Counted from the stretch's first letter, positions 9,384-18,156 are shown. The stretch: DNA of 64,000 nt from JAHFTW01 sp038046785 (GCA_038046785.1 JBBSVM010000002.1:1-64000), one strand, 5' to 3'. The notes: generated by a model not told the origin, from the letters alone. Numbers and translations: made by a program.

Positions 9384-10385
9384 TTAAGGTTCCGGCGGGG
9401 GCGGCGGGGGATCTCCACCCGAGCCGTCGGGCTGCTCACGGAAAGGGGCGGGCCGGGTGGGGGTTTCGCGGGTCGCCTGCTTGACGTCGCGGTGGGCGAC
9501 GGCCAAGGCCGCCGGGGTGGGCGGAGGGGGAGGCAGGGTGGCGCCATCGACGGCGGGGTGGCTGCCCGGTTTGCTGCGCGGGATGCCGAAAAGGAGCTTG
9601 AGCAGGACGGGAACGCCAAACAGGGCGAGCGTGATTCCGATGCTGATCGGGGTGGGAATCTCGCAGCCAGCACCTGCGCCGAGGGCGACCTCATGCTGGA
9701 CCGGAATGAACGGCACGAGGCAGGATCCGCCGGTGACCGCCTGCGCGTTGCCGGTGACCGTTCCGTACAGTTCACCGGTGACGAAGAATGGGTGCAGGAG
9801 AATCAGTTTCACGCCGACGTAGCTGACGGCGACGAACGCCATGTGCTCCAGCGTCGGGAGCCAATCCATGACGCGCGCCATGACGGCGGCGGCGAGGCGC
9901 AGGAAGAGGATGCCGATGACGCTTGCGACGATGATGAGGGGAATCTTGTCGGTGAAGGCGACGGCGACGATGACCTGGTCCACCGCGAAGGCGAGGTCCA
10001 TCAGTTCAATCTGGATGATGACGGCAACCAAGGCCGGAAGCCCGAGTTTTCGCCACATGCCGCCGATGGACTTGGGGATGTTCTCGTGGCCTTCTTTGTG
10101 GCGCGCCAGTTGCAGGAAATGACGAACGCCGACGAAGAGAAGGTAGCCTCCACCCAGGACCTTCAGGATGGGCGTCTGGATGAGGAAGGAGGCAAGCAGG
10201 ATGGCGCTGATGCGCAGGCCGTAGGCGCCCACCAGGCCGTACAGGAGCGCTTTCTTGCGGTCTTTGACCGGCAGCTTGCGCACCATCGCAGCAAGGATGG
10301 CAGCATTGTCGAAGCTGAGCACCGCTTCGAGCAGGAGCAGGGTGAGGACGATGGTGGCGTCGGCGACGAACGCCTCGGAGAACAT
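9384..10385 (-). CDS. TerC-family integral membrane protein (second copy, long proline-rich tail)
   Basis: A 333-residue TerC-type membrane protein (LEAVLSFDNAAILAAM near residue 19, LMDLAFAVDQVIVAVAF near 127), closest in layout to the YkoY branch. An extracellular or lumenal insertion around residues 200-245 contains two cysteines that could pair. After the last helix a disordered tail of about 60 residues is rich in proline (runs of five to six P). The ATG overlaps the queC stop by one base (TGATG), so the two are translationally coupled. It differs clearly from the neighbouring copy; the substrate is unknown. Confidence 0.87.
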   Translation of the reverse strand: MFSEAFVADATIVLTLLLLEAVLSFDNAAILAAMVRKLPVKDRKKALLYGLVGAYGLRISAILLASFLIQTPILKVLGGGYLLFVGVRHFLQLARHKEGHENIPKSIGGMWRKLGLPALVAVIIQIELMDLAFAVDQVIVAVAFTDKIPLIIVASVIGILFLRLAAAVMARVMDWLPTLEHMAFVAVSYVGVKLILLHPFFVTGELYGTVTGNAQAVTGGSCLVPFIPVQHEVALGAGAGCEIPTPISIGITLALFGVPVLLKLLFGIPRSKPGSHPAVDGATLPPPPPTPAALAVAHRDVKQATRETPTRPAPFREQPDGSGGDPPPPPPEP

Positions 10386-11062
10386 CAGGCCACCCCGCCG
10401 TCAGGGACGCCCGCCGCCGCGAACCCTTTGGCGCGCAGGACGCAGGATTCGCAGGTTCCGCACGGTTTGGCGCCGCCACGGTAGCAGCTCCAGGTCAGCT
10501 CAATGGGGGCCTTGAGGCGGGTGGCAAGTCGCACGATGTCTCGCTTGGAGAGTTTGAGCAGCGGGGCCAAAACCTTGACGCTTCGTCCCTCCGCCCCCGC
10601 CTTGGTGGCGAGATTGGCGGTCTTCTCGAAGGCGCGCAGGAACGCGGGGCGGCAATCGGGGTAACCCGAATAGTCCAGAGCGTTGGCGCCGATGACGATG
10701 GCGCTGGCCCCCGCGACTTCGGCAACGCCGAGGGCGAAACTGAGGAAGATGGTGTTGCGGGCGGGAACGTAGGTCGAGGGAATCTTGGTTCCGATGTTCT
10801 TGCCCGCCTTCGGGACGGCAATGCGTTTGTCCGTCAACGCAGAGCCACCCAGCTGCCCGATGGGGAGCTTGAGGATGTGGTGGTCGCGGATGCGCATGGC
10901 CTTGGCGACCGCTTGGGCCGAGCGCAGCTCCTTCTTGTGGCGCTGGCCGTAGTCGAAGGACAAGGCGACCAGGTCGTAGCCCTCTCCTTGCGCCCACGCG
11001 GCTGCCGTGGTGGAGTCGAGGCCGCCGGAGAGGAGAACGACGGCGCGGGGTCGGCTCGGCAC
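10385..11062 (-). CDS. queC: 7-cyano-7-deazaguanine (preQ0) synthase QueC
   Basis: A 225-residue PP-loop ATP-dependent enzyme that turns 7-carboxy-7-deazaguanine into preQ0. The P-loop SGGLDS lies at residues 12-17. FDYGQRHKKEL, the PARNTIFLSFAL motif and GANALDYSGYPDCRPAF are typical QueC segments. Four cysteines near the end (CYRGGAKPCGTCESC) form the usual zinc site. The gene lies in the minus-strand run with queD, terC and queE. Start ATG; a stretch upstream holds a degenerate gene fragment. Confidence 0.95.
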   Translation of the reverse strand: MPSRPRAVVLLSGGLDSTTAAAWAQGEGYDLVALSFDYGQRHKKELRSAQAVAKAMRIRDHHILKLPIGQLGGSALTDKRIAVPKAGKNIGTKIPSTYVPARNTIFLSFALGVAEVAGASAIVIGANALDYSGYPDCRPAFLRAFEKTANLATKAGAEGRSVKVLAPLLKLSKRDIVRLATRLKAPIELTWSCYRGGAKPCGTCESCVLRAKGFAAAGVPDGGVA

Positions 11063-11098
11063 ACCCGGCCGAGCGGGCCGCGTGATTTGAAAGGGAGG

Positions 11099-11198
11099 TT
11101 AGGCGCGCGTCCAATGCATGACCCAGTTCTGGTGCCAAGTCTTGCCGTCGTCGCGGGAGACCGCCTGTCACCACCGGCACGAGGTCGGGGTGCGGCGC
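11099..11198 (-). pseudogene. Possible degraded 3' gene fragment between queD and queC
   Basis: Read on the minus strand, the 21 codons before the TAA at 11099-11101 give a coherent protein end containing SRDDGKTWHQNWVMHWTR. This resembles, from memory, the last strand of small beta-barrel proteins that end SxDGGKTWxxNWxMxxxR (DUF1579-like). An in-frame TGA lies just upstream and the rest of the space to the queD stop is only some ten codons, so no complete gene can exist. I read it as a remnant; chance is not excluded. Confidence 0.35.
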
Positions 11199-11771
11199 CT
11201 ACGCTTGCCGCTTGGTCGGCTTCTTGGCCTTCGCTTTCCCCTTGACGGCCTTCTGGTCCGAGTACCAGGCGCCCTTGCCGTAGCCTTCGTCCACGCCGAC
11301 CTCGACGAACGCGGTGTCGGTGGTGAACTTGGTGCGGCGCATGAACTCGCGGTAGACGTACTTCGCCAGGTCCTCCGCCGTCGTCGAGGGCAGCGGCAGC
11401 AGGGCGCAGTCCTGGCGCGGGAACTCGAAACGCTTCGGCTCCCCAGTGTAGGGGTCGGTGACGCGGAACTTCACGGTGTCCTTCGTGACCTTGAGGTCGG
11501 AGTAGTGGTTCGACTCCGTGGGCACGAGGACCAAATGGTCAATCTCGTCGCCAATCTCCTTGAGCGTATCCGTAATGACGCCGAAATCGAGAACGATGCC
11601 CCACTCATCCTGCTCGCCGCGCATGTGAAGGTGGATGGCGTAGGTGTGGCCGTGCAGGCGGCCGCACTTCTTGTGCTCCGGCGTGATGTGGGCGCTGCTG
11701 AAGCGGATGCCCTTGCGCCAACCGTCAATCTTCAGTTCCAGCACGCGACCTGCGACGGAGAAGTCCCTCAA
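11199..11771 (-). CDS. queD: 6-carboxytetrahydropterin synthase QueD / PTPS family
   Basis: A 190-residue enzyme of the 6-pyruvoyl-tetrahydropterin synthase fold. Zinc ligands H28 (FSSAH), H40 and H42 (CGRLHGH) and the catalytic C36 are present. The middle DFGVITDTLKEIGDEIDHLVL is diagnostic. It makes 6-carboxytetrahydropterin for QueE. The first codon in the open frame is TTG at 11771, and a GTG at 11744 is an equally good start. The last 20 residues are a Lys-rich tail. It heads the minus-strand preQ0 gene run. Confidence 0.93.
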   Translation of the reverse strand: MRDFSVAGRVLELKIDGWRKGIRFSSAHITPEHKKCGRLHGHTYAIHLHMRGEQDEWGIVLDFGVITDTLKEIGDEIDHLVLVPTESNHYSDLKVTKDTVKFRVTDPYTGEPKRFEFPRQDCALLPLPSTTAEDLAKYVYREFMRRTKFTTDTAFVEVGVDEGYGKGAWYSDQKAVKGKAKAKKPTKRQA

Positions 11772-11795
11772 AAGGAGCGAGGTGCTGCAAGCGGC

Positions 11796-12080
11796 GTGGA
11801 GTTGGCAATCTGGGCCGTCGCGGCCTTCGTCCTCTTGAACATCCTGGGCTTCATCGCGGCCGCCTTGGACAAGCGCGCGGCGGGCCGCGGCGAACGCCGC
11901 GTGGCCGAGTTGACCTTCTGCCTCCTTGCCTGGGTGGGGGCCTGGCCGGGCATCGTTTTCGCGTTCGTGTTGCTACGCCACAAAACCCGCAAGACCCGGT
12001 TTCTCGTGCCGTTCACCATCGCCATCCTGGCCAACGTCGTGTTACTTGCTTCCTTCGCGTGGTTGGCGTGGCGGTCCTGA
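11796..12080 (+). CDS. DUF1294 family small membrane protein
   Basis: A 94-residue membrane protein with three helices and the family pattern FIAAALDKRAAGRGERRVAE followed by WVGAWPGIVFAFVLLRHKTRKTRF. DUF1294 has no established function. The GTG at 11796 is the only start in frame near the beginning. A GGAG at 11773-11776 lies about 19 bases upstream. The gene is divergent from queD with almost no space between, so the two probably have back-to-back promoters. Confidence 0.75.
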   Translation: MELAIWAVAAFVLLNILGFIAAALDKRAAGRGERRVAELTFCLLAWVGAWPGIVFAFVLLRHKTRKTRFLVPFTIAILANVVLLASFAWLAWRS

Positions 12081-12138
12081 AGCAGAGCCCGTCCAATCGC
12101 CTCCGCTCGCTTAAGTCGAGGCGGTTCGTCCCCGACAT

Positions 12139-13047
12139 GTGCCCCGCAAAGCGACTCCGGTCGAGGCCCCCGACGTCCAGGCGGCCGCCTCGCCCCATCC
12201 CTACAAATTGACGCGTGTCGGGGTGCGTGGCGTCAAGAAACCGGTCACCGTGCACCGCCCCGGCCTCAAGCCGACCGGCGTCGTGGCCACCTTCGACCTT
12301 TTCGTGGACCTTCCCAAGACGCAGAAAGGCACCCACATGAGCCGCAACCTCGAGGCGCTCGCGGACATTCTCGACGAAGAGATTCGCGACGAGGTACCGA
12401 GTTTGGAAAATCTCTGCCGACGCCTCGCGCTGCGCCTCCTCGACAAGCACGGCTACGCTTCGCACGCCCACGTCAAGGCGGAGGCGGACTACTTCCTCAC
12501 CCGCACCAATCCGGGCGGGAAGGCGACCATCGAGAACTACCGCCTGCTTGCTGAAGCGGAGGCGCTGCGCGGCAAGGGCAAGGCGAAACCCACTGCATCG
12601 CGCCGCGTCGGTGTCCAAGTCGTGGGAATGTCGGCGTGCCCCTGCGCGATGGAAACCGCCCGCCACCAGATGACGGAGGCGGGAAAGAAGCCCGCCGCCA
12701 ACCTGCCCTTCATCACGCACAACCAGCGCAACGTCGTCACCCTTCTCCTCAACCTGCCCGGCGAGCGCGACGTCGAGGCGGCCGACCTGGTCGACGTGGC
12801 GGAGGCGGCGCTCTCCGCTCCCACGTTTGAGCTGCTCAAGCGCGGCGACGAAGGGGCGCTGGTCATCCAGGCGCACCACAACCCCCGCTTCGTCGAGGAT
12901 GTCGTGCGCGAGGCGGTCCATCTTCTGGGCAAGCGTCACCCCAACCTGAAGGGCAGCAGCCTCTTCGTCTCCAGCGAGGCGCAGGAGTCCATCCACAAAC
13001 ACAACGCCTACGCGGAGCTGCACACCACGGTCGGAGCGAAGGAATGA
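12139..13047 (+). CDS. mptA: GTP cyclohydrolase MptA/FolE2 type (IB)
   Basis: A 302-residue type IB GTP cyclohydrolase. Signature segments are DLPKTQKGTHMSRN (residues 58-70, with H66), GMSACPCAMETARHQ (C167 and C169) and the C-terminal HKHNAYAELHT. The enzyme opens GTP to a dihydroneopterin species, feeding methanopterin or folate synthesis and, with QueD/E/C, preQ0 for archaeosine. Its position beside the Que genes supports the second role. GTG start (MPRKATPV). It overlaps the following HAD gene by four bases, indicating one transcript. Confidence 0.93.
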   Translation: MPRKATPVEAPDVQAAASPHPYKLTRVGVRGVKKPVTVHRPGLKPTGVVATFDLFVDLPKTQKGTHMSRNLEALADILDEEIRDEVPSLENLCRRLALRLLDKHGYASHAHVKAEADYFLTRTNPGGKATIENYRLLAEAEALRGKGKAKPTASRRVGVQVVGMSACPCAMETARHQMTEAGKKPAANLPFITHNQRNVVTLLLNLPGERDVEAADLVDVAEAALSAPTFELLKRGDEGALVIQAHHNPRFVEDVVREAVHLLGKRHPNLKGSSLFVSSEAQESIHKHNAYAELHTTVGAKE

Positions 13048-13622
13048 GCAAGGCTGCGAAGGCGCCCTTCACCGTTTTCCTGGACCGCGACGGCGTGCTC
13101 TGCAAAGCGCCCCGCATCTTCCTGCGCCGCGCCAGCCGCTGGGTCTGGCTGCCCGGCGCCAAGGAGGCGGTGGCGCGCCTCAACCGCGACGGCATTCGCA
13201 TCTGCCTCGCCACCAACCAGCCCTTCGTCGGCGTCGGCCTCCTGTCGCGCCGCCACCTCGAACGGCTGCACGCCTGGATGCTCGAAGAGATTCGCGCCGC
13301 CGGCGGCCGCATCGACCGCGTTGAGTACGCCGACCGCGCCTTCGGTCGCCGCCACAAGCCGCGCCCCGGCATGCTCGAGGATGGCGGCAGCGCGCTGGGT
13401 ACCGACCCCGCCCGCTCCGTCATGGTGGGCGACAACCTGAAGGACGCCGACGCGGGACGGCGCTACGGTGCCCGCACCCTCCTCCTGGCCACAACGCACC
13501 GCCGCGCCTCCCTGGAGGATGGTGTGCGAAAGAACGGCTGGGACACTCCCATCGTCGGGTCGCTCCTGGAAGCCAGCGACCTCATTCTCGCCATGGCTGG
13601 GTTCCAACCAAAATCGCCTTGA
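13044..13622 (+). CDS. HAD-superfamily phosphatase, HisB-N/GmhB-like
   Basis: A 192-residue HAD hydrolase. Motif 1 FLDRDGVLC carries the two catalytic aspartates. Motif 2 is CLATNQ, the lysine lies in HKPRPGM and the acidic motif is VMVGDNLKDADAG. This layout is that of HisB-N/GmhB phosphatases. The zinc-binding cysteines of true GmhB are absent, so heptose bisphosphate is not assured as substrate. Translational coupling to mptA suggests it might dephosphorylate a pterin intermediate; that is inference only. Confidence 0.85.
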   Translation: MSKAAKAPFTVFLDRDGVLCKAPRIFLRRASRWVWLPGAKEAVARLNRDGIRICLATNQPFVGVGLLSRRHLERLHAWMLEEIRAAGGRIDRVEYADRAFGRRHKPRPGMLEDGGSALGTDPARSVMVGDNLKDADAGRRYGARTLLLATTHRRASLEDGVRKNGWDTPIVGSLLEASDLILAMAGFQPKSP

Positions 13623-13646
13623 GGCCAGCACGGGCTTGAGGCGCCC

Positions 13647-14159
13647 ATGGACGTCCTCGACGCCGGTGTCTTCGTGTCGAAGTGGGAGGCGCCGGTGCCC
13701 AAGCAGACGCAGATGGCGATGTGGGGACCGCTGCAGGCGCGCGAGATGGGACTCGACGGCTGGGAAGTCCAAGACGGCGGCGAGACCGGCTTCATCCTGC
13801 ACAGCACCGGCACCCACCTGCGCCTCGGCCGCGGCACGGCGACCCTCATTTTCGTGCGCCGCCTCGGGCGCGCCTTCCTCACCATCACCATGGCCGGCTA
13901 CCCCGCCGACGCGGCACCGCAGCAGCGCAAGCTCGATGCTCAACCCTTCGTTTCCGCGTGCGAGATTTTCCTCGGTCGCCTTGCCAAGGAGTCCATCCGG
14001 TTCGCTTTCATGGGCGAGATGACGCTCGTCGACAACACGGGGACCAGCAAAGTGATCGAGGCGGCCCCCGCCAAGGCCCTTGGCGGCGGACGGCGCGCCC
14101 TGAGCGACGACGCCATCGAGACAGTCGGCAAGCGCAAATCGGATGTCTGGGAAGTCTGA
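13647..14159 (+). CDS. Conserved-looking soluble protein of unknown function
   Basis: A 170-residue protein with no motif I recognise. It has balanced composition, no signal peptide and no membrane helix. Short strands (ETGFILHSTGTHLRLG, TATLIFVRRLGRAFLTITM) suggest a beta-rich first half. It lies 24 bases after the HAD gene in the same direction, so it may end the mptA transcript. It is the last gene before the surface-glycan locus. Confidence 0.6.
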   Translation: MDVLDAGVFVSKWEAPVPKQTQMAMWGPLQAREMGLDGWEVQDGGETGFILHSTGTHLRLGRGTATLIFVRRLGRAFLTITMAGYPADAAPQQRKLDAQPFVSACEIFLGRLAKESIRFAFMGEMTLVDNTGTSKVIEAAPAKALGGGRRALSDDAIETVGKRKSDVWEV

Positions 14160-14218
14160 GCATCGCCGGTTCGAATCCGCGCCACACCCTTCATCAAGCG
14201 GGGTTTCCTGCGAACGGC

Positions 14219-15391
14219 GTGGCGGCACAGCGCAACTTCGGTCTCGACCTGTTGCGCGCCGTGGCCATTCTGATGGTCCTTGCCAACCACGCTCTCCTGG
14301 GTTTTTTCGCCTGGTTTGGCCATGTGGCGTGGGAAGGCCCGCTCGCCGGCATCAGCATGCTCAGTTTTCTGAGCATTGAGTGGCTCTTCGTCCTCAGTGG
14401 CTTCCTCATCGGAACCATGATGATTCGCAGTTTCGAGGCGGGTTCCACTTGGTGGATTCGCGCCCGGGAATTTTGGTTGCGGCGTTGGTTTCGCACGGTG
14501 CCGCTCTACTACGTCTTCCTCGTCGTCAACATCCTTGCAACCGCAGTGGGCATCGGTCAAGGTGTCTATTCGGTGAAGCACGCGTTCTTCGTGCAAAATC
14601 TGGTCGGCCCGGAATCCTATCCGTTCTTCTACAACGAGGCTTGGTCGCTCGCTCTTGACGAATGGTTCTATCTTCTCATGCCCGTCCTTGTCGGCCTTGC
14701 CGGTTGGGGATTGCGACTTGGCCCGCGCACCACGTTTCTCGCCGTCGCTTTGGCTTTGATTGCTCTTCCCGCCATGGGGCGCGCCCTCATGACACAGCCG
14801 ACCAATCTCTTCGAATGGGATTACGGCGTCCGTCGCGTCACAATTTATCACCTCGATGCTACCGGGTGGGGCGTGCTCGGCGCCATCACCAGCCGCTGGT
14901 GGCCAGGTTTCTGGCAGCGTTCCCGCCGCGCCAAAGCCATTGTGGGCCTTCTCTTCATTGCCATCGGCTGCTATCTGGTCGAGACACAGTACTTTGGCGG
15001 CGGTATTGTCGCCCGCCTTCCACGCCTCAACAACATGCTCACTCTCAGTTTGCTGGCCGCCGGAACCTTCCTGGCGCTGCCCTGGATTTCCAGCCTGCGC
15101 GAACGCAAAGGAATGTTTGGTTGGGTGGTGGATCGCATCAGCGTCTACTCCTACTCGATTTACCTCTGCCACATCCCCATGATGTTCGCCCTTCGCGCGG
15201 CACTCACCCCGGAGGAGGCCGGTTCGCTGGCACTCGTCTCAGCCCAGACGGGAGTCTGGTTCCTCCTCACGGTAGCGCTGGCCGCGCTCGTCCATCACAG
15301 CTTCGAGAAACCGGTCTCGGACCTGCGCGAACGGTTCACCCGCAAAGTGGATGCCAGCCCGTTCGCGGGAACCGCACAGCCTCCGGCGTAA
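14219..15391 (+). CDS. Acyltransferase 3 (OafA-like) membrane O-acyltransferase, copy 1
   Basis: A 390-residue acyltransferase-3 family protein with about ten membrane helices. The N-terminal RNFGLDLLRAVAILMVLANHA carries the family R/D/H signature. EWLFVLSGFLIGTMMIRSF and the arginine-rich REFWLRRWFRTVPLYY segment follow, with SLALDEWFYLLMP later. These proteins O-acylate surface glycans. GTG start at 14219; no ATG is available upstream in frame. It is followed 51 bases later by a close paralogue with the same terminus pattern (FEKPVSDLRERFTRKVDASPF). Confidence 0.88.
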   Translation: MAAQRNFGLDLLRAVAILMVLANHALLGFFAWFGHVAWEGPLAGISMLSFLSIEWLFVLSGFLIGTMMIRSFEAGSTWWIRAREFWLRRWFRTVPLYYVFLVVNILATAVGIGQGVYSVKHAFFVQNLVGPESYPFFYNEAWSLALDEWFYLLMPVLVGLAGWGLRLGPRTTFLAVALALIALPAMGRALMTQPTNLFEWDYGVRRVTIYHLDATGWGVLGAITSRWWPGFWQRSRRAKAIVGLLFIAIGCYLVETQYFGGGIVARLPRLNNMLTLSLLAAGTFLALPWISSLRERKGMFGWVVDRISVYSYSIYLCHIPMMFALRAALTPEEAGSLALVSAQTGVWFLLTVALAALVHHSFEKPVSDLRERFTRKVDASPFAGTAQPPA

Positions 15392-15442
15392 GGGAAACCA
15401 ACGCGCACGCTTATCCGGGCGCCGTCGGGTCGCTCGGTCAGC

Positions 15443-16603
15443 ATGGCGCAGCGCAACGTCGGCTTGGACCTGCTGCGCGCCATCGCCATTCTTCTGGTGC
15501 TCGCGAACCACGCCTTTCTGACGTTCTTCGTGCAGACCGGACACGCCACCTGGACCGGAATTGCGGCATTTCTGAGCACCCTGACCATCATCAGCATTGA
15601 GTGGCTCTTTGTCCTGAGCGGATTTCTCATCGGCACGATGATGATTCGCAGCATGGAAGGCACGGGAACTTGGTGGAGCCGCGCCCGTTCGTTCTGGCTG
15701 CGGCGCTGGTTCCGCACCTTCCCCGCCTACTACTTGTTCCTGATCATCAACATCCTCCTCGTCGCCATCCAGGTTGCGCCGGGCGCCTACTCCGTCCGCT
15801 ACGCCTTCTTCGCGCAGAATCTTGTGGGTCCGATGGCGACGCCCTACTTTTTCGTCGAGTCCTGGACGCTCGCCCTCGACGAGTGGTTCTACCTCGCCAT
15901 GCCCATCTTGGTGGGACTTGCCAGCCTGGCCTTTGGCGCAGAGCGTCGGCGCTCCTTCCTCTTCGCGGCTCTTGCTCTCATTCTCATCCCAACCTTGGCT
16001 CGATGGCTCGCAGCACCTGCCTTGGACGCAACCGATTGGGACCAGCGTTTTCGCGGCGTGACGCTTTATCACTTGGACGCAACAGGATGGGGAGTTCTTG
16101 CCGCCATCGCGAGCCGCTGGTGGGGCAAGGTCTGGTCCACGCACGTGGCCGGAAAGGCGGCGGTGGGCGGTCTACTGACGGCGACGGGGCTGCTGATGTT
16201 GGAGTGCTATTCGCTGGATGTTGGGCCGTGGCGTTCGTTCCCGCGCCTGTGGAGCGCGCTTCCGTTGACGCTCACGGCGGTTGGAACGTTCCTCCTTCTT
16301 CCGTGGGTGGCCAGCCTTCAGGGTTTCCGGTTGCGCGCCGCGACCGTGGTGGAGCGCTTGAGCCTGTACTCCTATGCCATCTATCTCTGCCATCTCCCGT
16401 TGGCGTTTCTCCTGCGGGCAGCCCTGGACTCGACCGAGAGCGCCTCGCTGGCCGCCATCTGGGCGCAGACTGGGCTGTGGTTGGCCCTCACCGTGGCCAG
16501 CGCGGCAGCCATCTACCACGGGTTCGAGAAGCCGGTGTTCGATCTGCGCGAACGGTTCACAGCAAAAGTGGATGCCAATCCGTTCACAGCGGCTCAAAGC
16601 TAA
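15443..16603 (+). CDS. Acyltransferase 3 (OafA-like) membrane O-acyltransferase, copy 2
   Basis: A 386-residue paralogue of the preceding gene, alignable from end to end (RNVGLDLLRAIAILLVLANHA; EWLFVLSGFLIGTMMIRSM; FEKPVFDLRERFTAKVDANPF). The tandem pair is a local duplication that has diverged. It has about ten helices and the same likely role, acylating an envelope glycan. ATG start. The stop overlaps the convergent glycosyltransferase stop by four bases (16600-16603), so transcription of the two genes must meet here. Confidence 0.88.
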   Translation: MAQRNVGLDLLRAIAILLVLANHAFLTFFVQTGHATWTGIAAFLSTLTIISIEWLFVLSGFLIGTMMIRSMEGTGTWWSRARSFWLRRWFRTFPAYYLFLIINILLVAIQVAPGAYSVRYAFFAQNLVGPMATPYFFVESWTLALDEWFYLAMPILVGLASLAFGAERRRSFLFAALALILIPTLARWLAAPALDATDWDQRFRGVTLYHLDATGWGVLAAIASRWWGKVWSTHVAGKAAVGGLLTATGLLMLECYSLDVGPWRSFPRLWSALPLTLTAVGTFLLLPWVASLQGFRLRAATVVERLSLYSYAIYLCHLPLAFLLRAALDSTESASLAAIWAQTGLWLALTVASAAAIYHGFEKPVFDLRERFTAKVDANPFTAAQS

Positions 16604-18156
16604 GGAAGAAGCTCCTCGAGGGTCGCGACGCCTTCCGTCGCGACGACACTCACGGTCGCTCCGCTGGGCAGAACGACGGGAAGAACAGAGATGCCGTCGC
16701 GCACCAACCGGTATCCGCCGTCGAGCGGATGCCCCTGGAAGAGCACAATTTGGCGGATGCCGGATGGGATGGGATGCGGTGGATCGGGGCCGTCGCGCAG
16801 ATTTTCCAGCGCGCTCTTGTCGAACTGAAGCCCGCGCGACTGGGCCACCTGAATCTGCCAGACCCCCGGTGCGGGCGAGAACGGCTGCAGGTGCCAAGCA
16901 AGATAGTCCGGGTGCTCAAGCTCAATCCAGGGCGAGCCGTAGAACACGAGGAGGGCAGTCTCGTTTGGAAGAAGCACAGTTTCCATGCCGGACCAAGAAT
17001 CGCTCCAAGCTTCCGCATCGTTCTGGAGGGCAAGTGCATCGTCCCAGTCTCCAAGCCAAAAGGCAGGGAGGACACAAAGCGCCGCGACCGCGACAACTCC
17101 GCCCATTTGTGCGGCACGCGGCACAATCGGCTCTCGCACCGCGGCAACAATCGCTTCGAGCAGCCGTGCGCACCCGACGGCTGCTGCAGGAATCAATGCG
17201 AGCAGGTAGCCGTCCGGGAAGACCGGCCAGCCCGCGTACACAAGAGAATAGAATGCAACGGCGGGCAGCGCCCACGCTGCGAAGAAGCCGCTCGGGGCAT
17301 CGCGCAAGCGCGGTACAACTGCAGCGGATGCCACGGTTCCGGCCAGAGCGACCGCAACGAGGAACAGGCCCTCAAAGCGGACGTAAAGCACCAAGTGGGC
17401 GAGGTTGTCCTGCACCGCTGCCCAGCCGCCGACCCAGACCGGGTTGGAGAGGATGAAGACGCGCGACTGGACGGAGAGGCCGAAGAGGAACGGGTCCAGG
17501 CCGCCGCCTGCCACGACGGCGGGCAGGAGCCAGGCAACGGTCGCCGCAATGCCGGTGCCCGCGGTCCACGCAAGAGCGCGCAGGCGCAGACCGGCACCCC
17601 ACATCGCAAGGGGAGCAAGGAGAAACAGACTGGAAGGGCGGATTCCCACCGCGATGCTCGCAAAGAGTCCGAGAGCTGCCCAATTCGCTGGGCCCGGGAT
17701 GCGCCGCGCACGCAGCGCGGCGAGGGCGACGACTGCACTGGCCGCCCCTTCCAGGGCGTAGGAGAGAGGGGCAGTTCCATTCGCCAAAGCCATCGGGCTC
17801 GCGACGACGAGGAGGGCAGCGCCCACCGCGGCGACCCGCCCCACAACGTGGCGTGCCACAGCGTAGGTCGCGGCCACCAAGACCCCCGTGGCGAGCACGG
17901 AGAGCCAGGAGAGAGCATCCACCGGGCCGACGGCACTGGCCATCCATTTGCCAAGCGCGACGGTGAGTGGGTAGTACGGTGGGTGCGGTCGCACCTCGAC
18001 AAAATCGTAGTCGACGACGGCGACCGCCAGAAGCCCCGAGTCCAGCGTCGTCAGGCCGTTGGCGCGCAGAAGGGCACGGGTGGCCAGTCCCAACAGGGCA
18101 AGACCGGCGCAAAGGAAGGTGTCCGCACGCTCCCACCGCCACGTCTGCACGCACAT
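16600..18156 (-). CDS. GT-C type membrane glycosyltransferase (paralogue of the divergent neighbour)
   Basis: About 518 residues from the ATG at 18156 (MCVQTWRWERAD); the open frame runs further but would overlap the divergent gene. Ten or so membrane helices are followed by an extracytoplasmic tail of about 140 residues. The first loop has DSGLLAVAVVDYD and HPPYYPLTVALG, which match DSHTFAIALTDYD and HAPGYPVYVALG in the divergent gene at 18251, so they are paralogues. The layout is that of lipid-phosphate-sugar-dependent GT-C enzymes such as GT39/ArnT. Acceptor and sugar are unknown. Confidence 0.75.
   Translation of the reverse strand: MCVQTWRWERADTFLCAGLALLGLATRALLRANGLTTLDSGLLAVAVVDYDFVEVRPHPPYYPLTVALGKWMASAVGPVDALSWLSVLATGVLVAATYAVARHVVGRVAAVGAALLVVASPMALANGTAPLSYALEGAASAVVALAALRARRIPGPANWAALGLFASIAVGIRPSSLFLLAPLAMWGAGLRLRALAWTAGTGIAATVAWLLPAVVAGGGLDPFLFGLSVQSRVFILSNPVWVGGWAAVQDNLAHLVLYVRFEGLFLVAVALAGTVASAAVVPRLRDAPSGFFAAWALPAVAFYSLVYAGWPVFPDGYLLALIPAAAVGCARLLEAIVAAVREPIVPRAAQMGGVVAVAALCVLPAFWLGDWDDALALQNDAEAWSDSWSGMETVLLPNETALLVFYGSPWIELEHPDYLAWHLQPFSPAPGVWQIQVAQSRGLQFDKSALENLRDGPDPPHPIPSGIRQIVLFQGHPLDGGYRLVRDGISVLPVVLPSGATVSVVATEGVATLEELLP

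Noticed and set aside
14160..14218. tRNA T-arm-like sequence (GGTTCGAATCC) at the left edge of the glycan locus, as a tRNA or integration site
   Set aside because: Only three of five T-stem pairs form. No anticodon or D arm can be placed upstream, where a gene ends at 14159, and no matching copy was seen at the right edge. Chance or a worn fragment is more likely.
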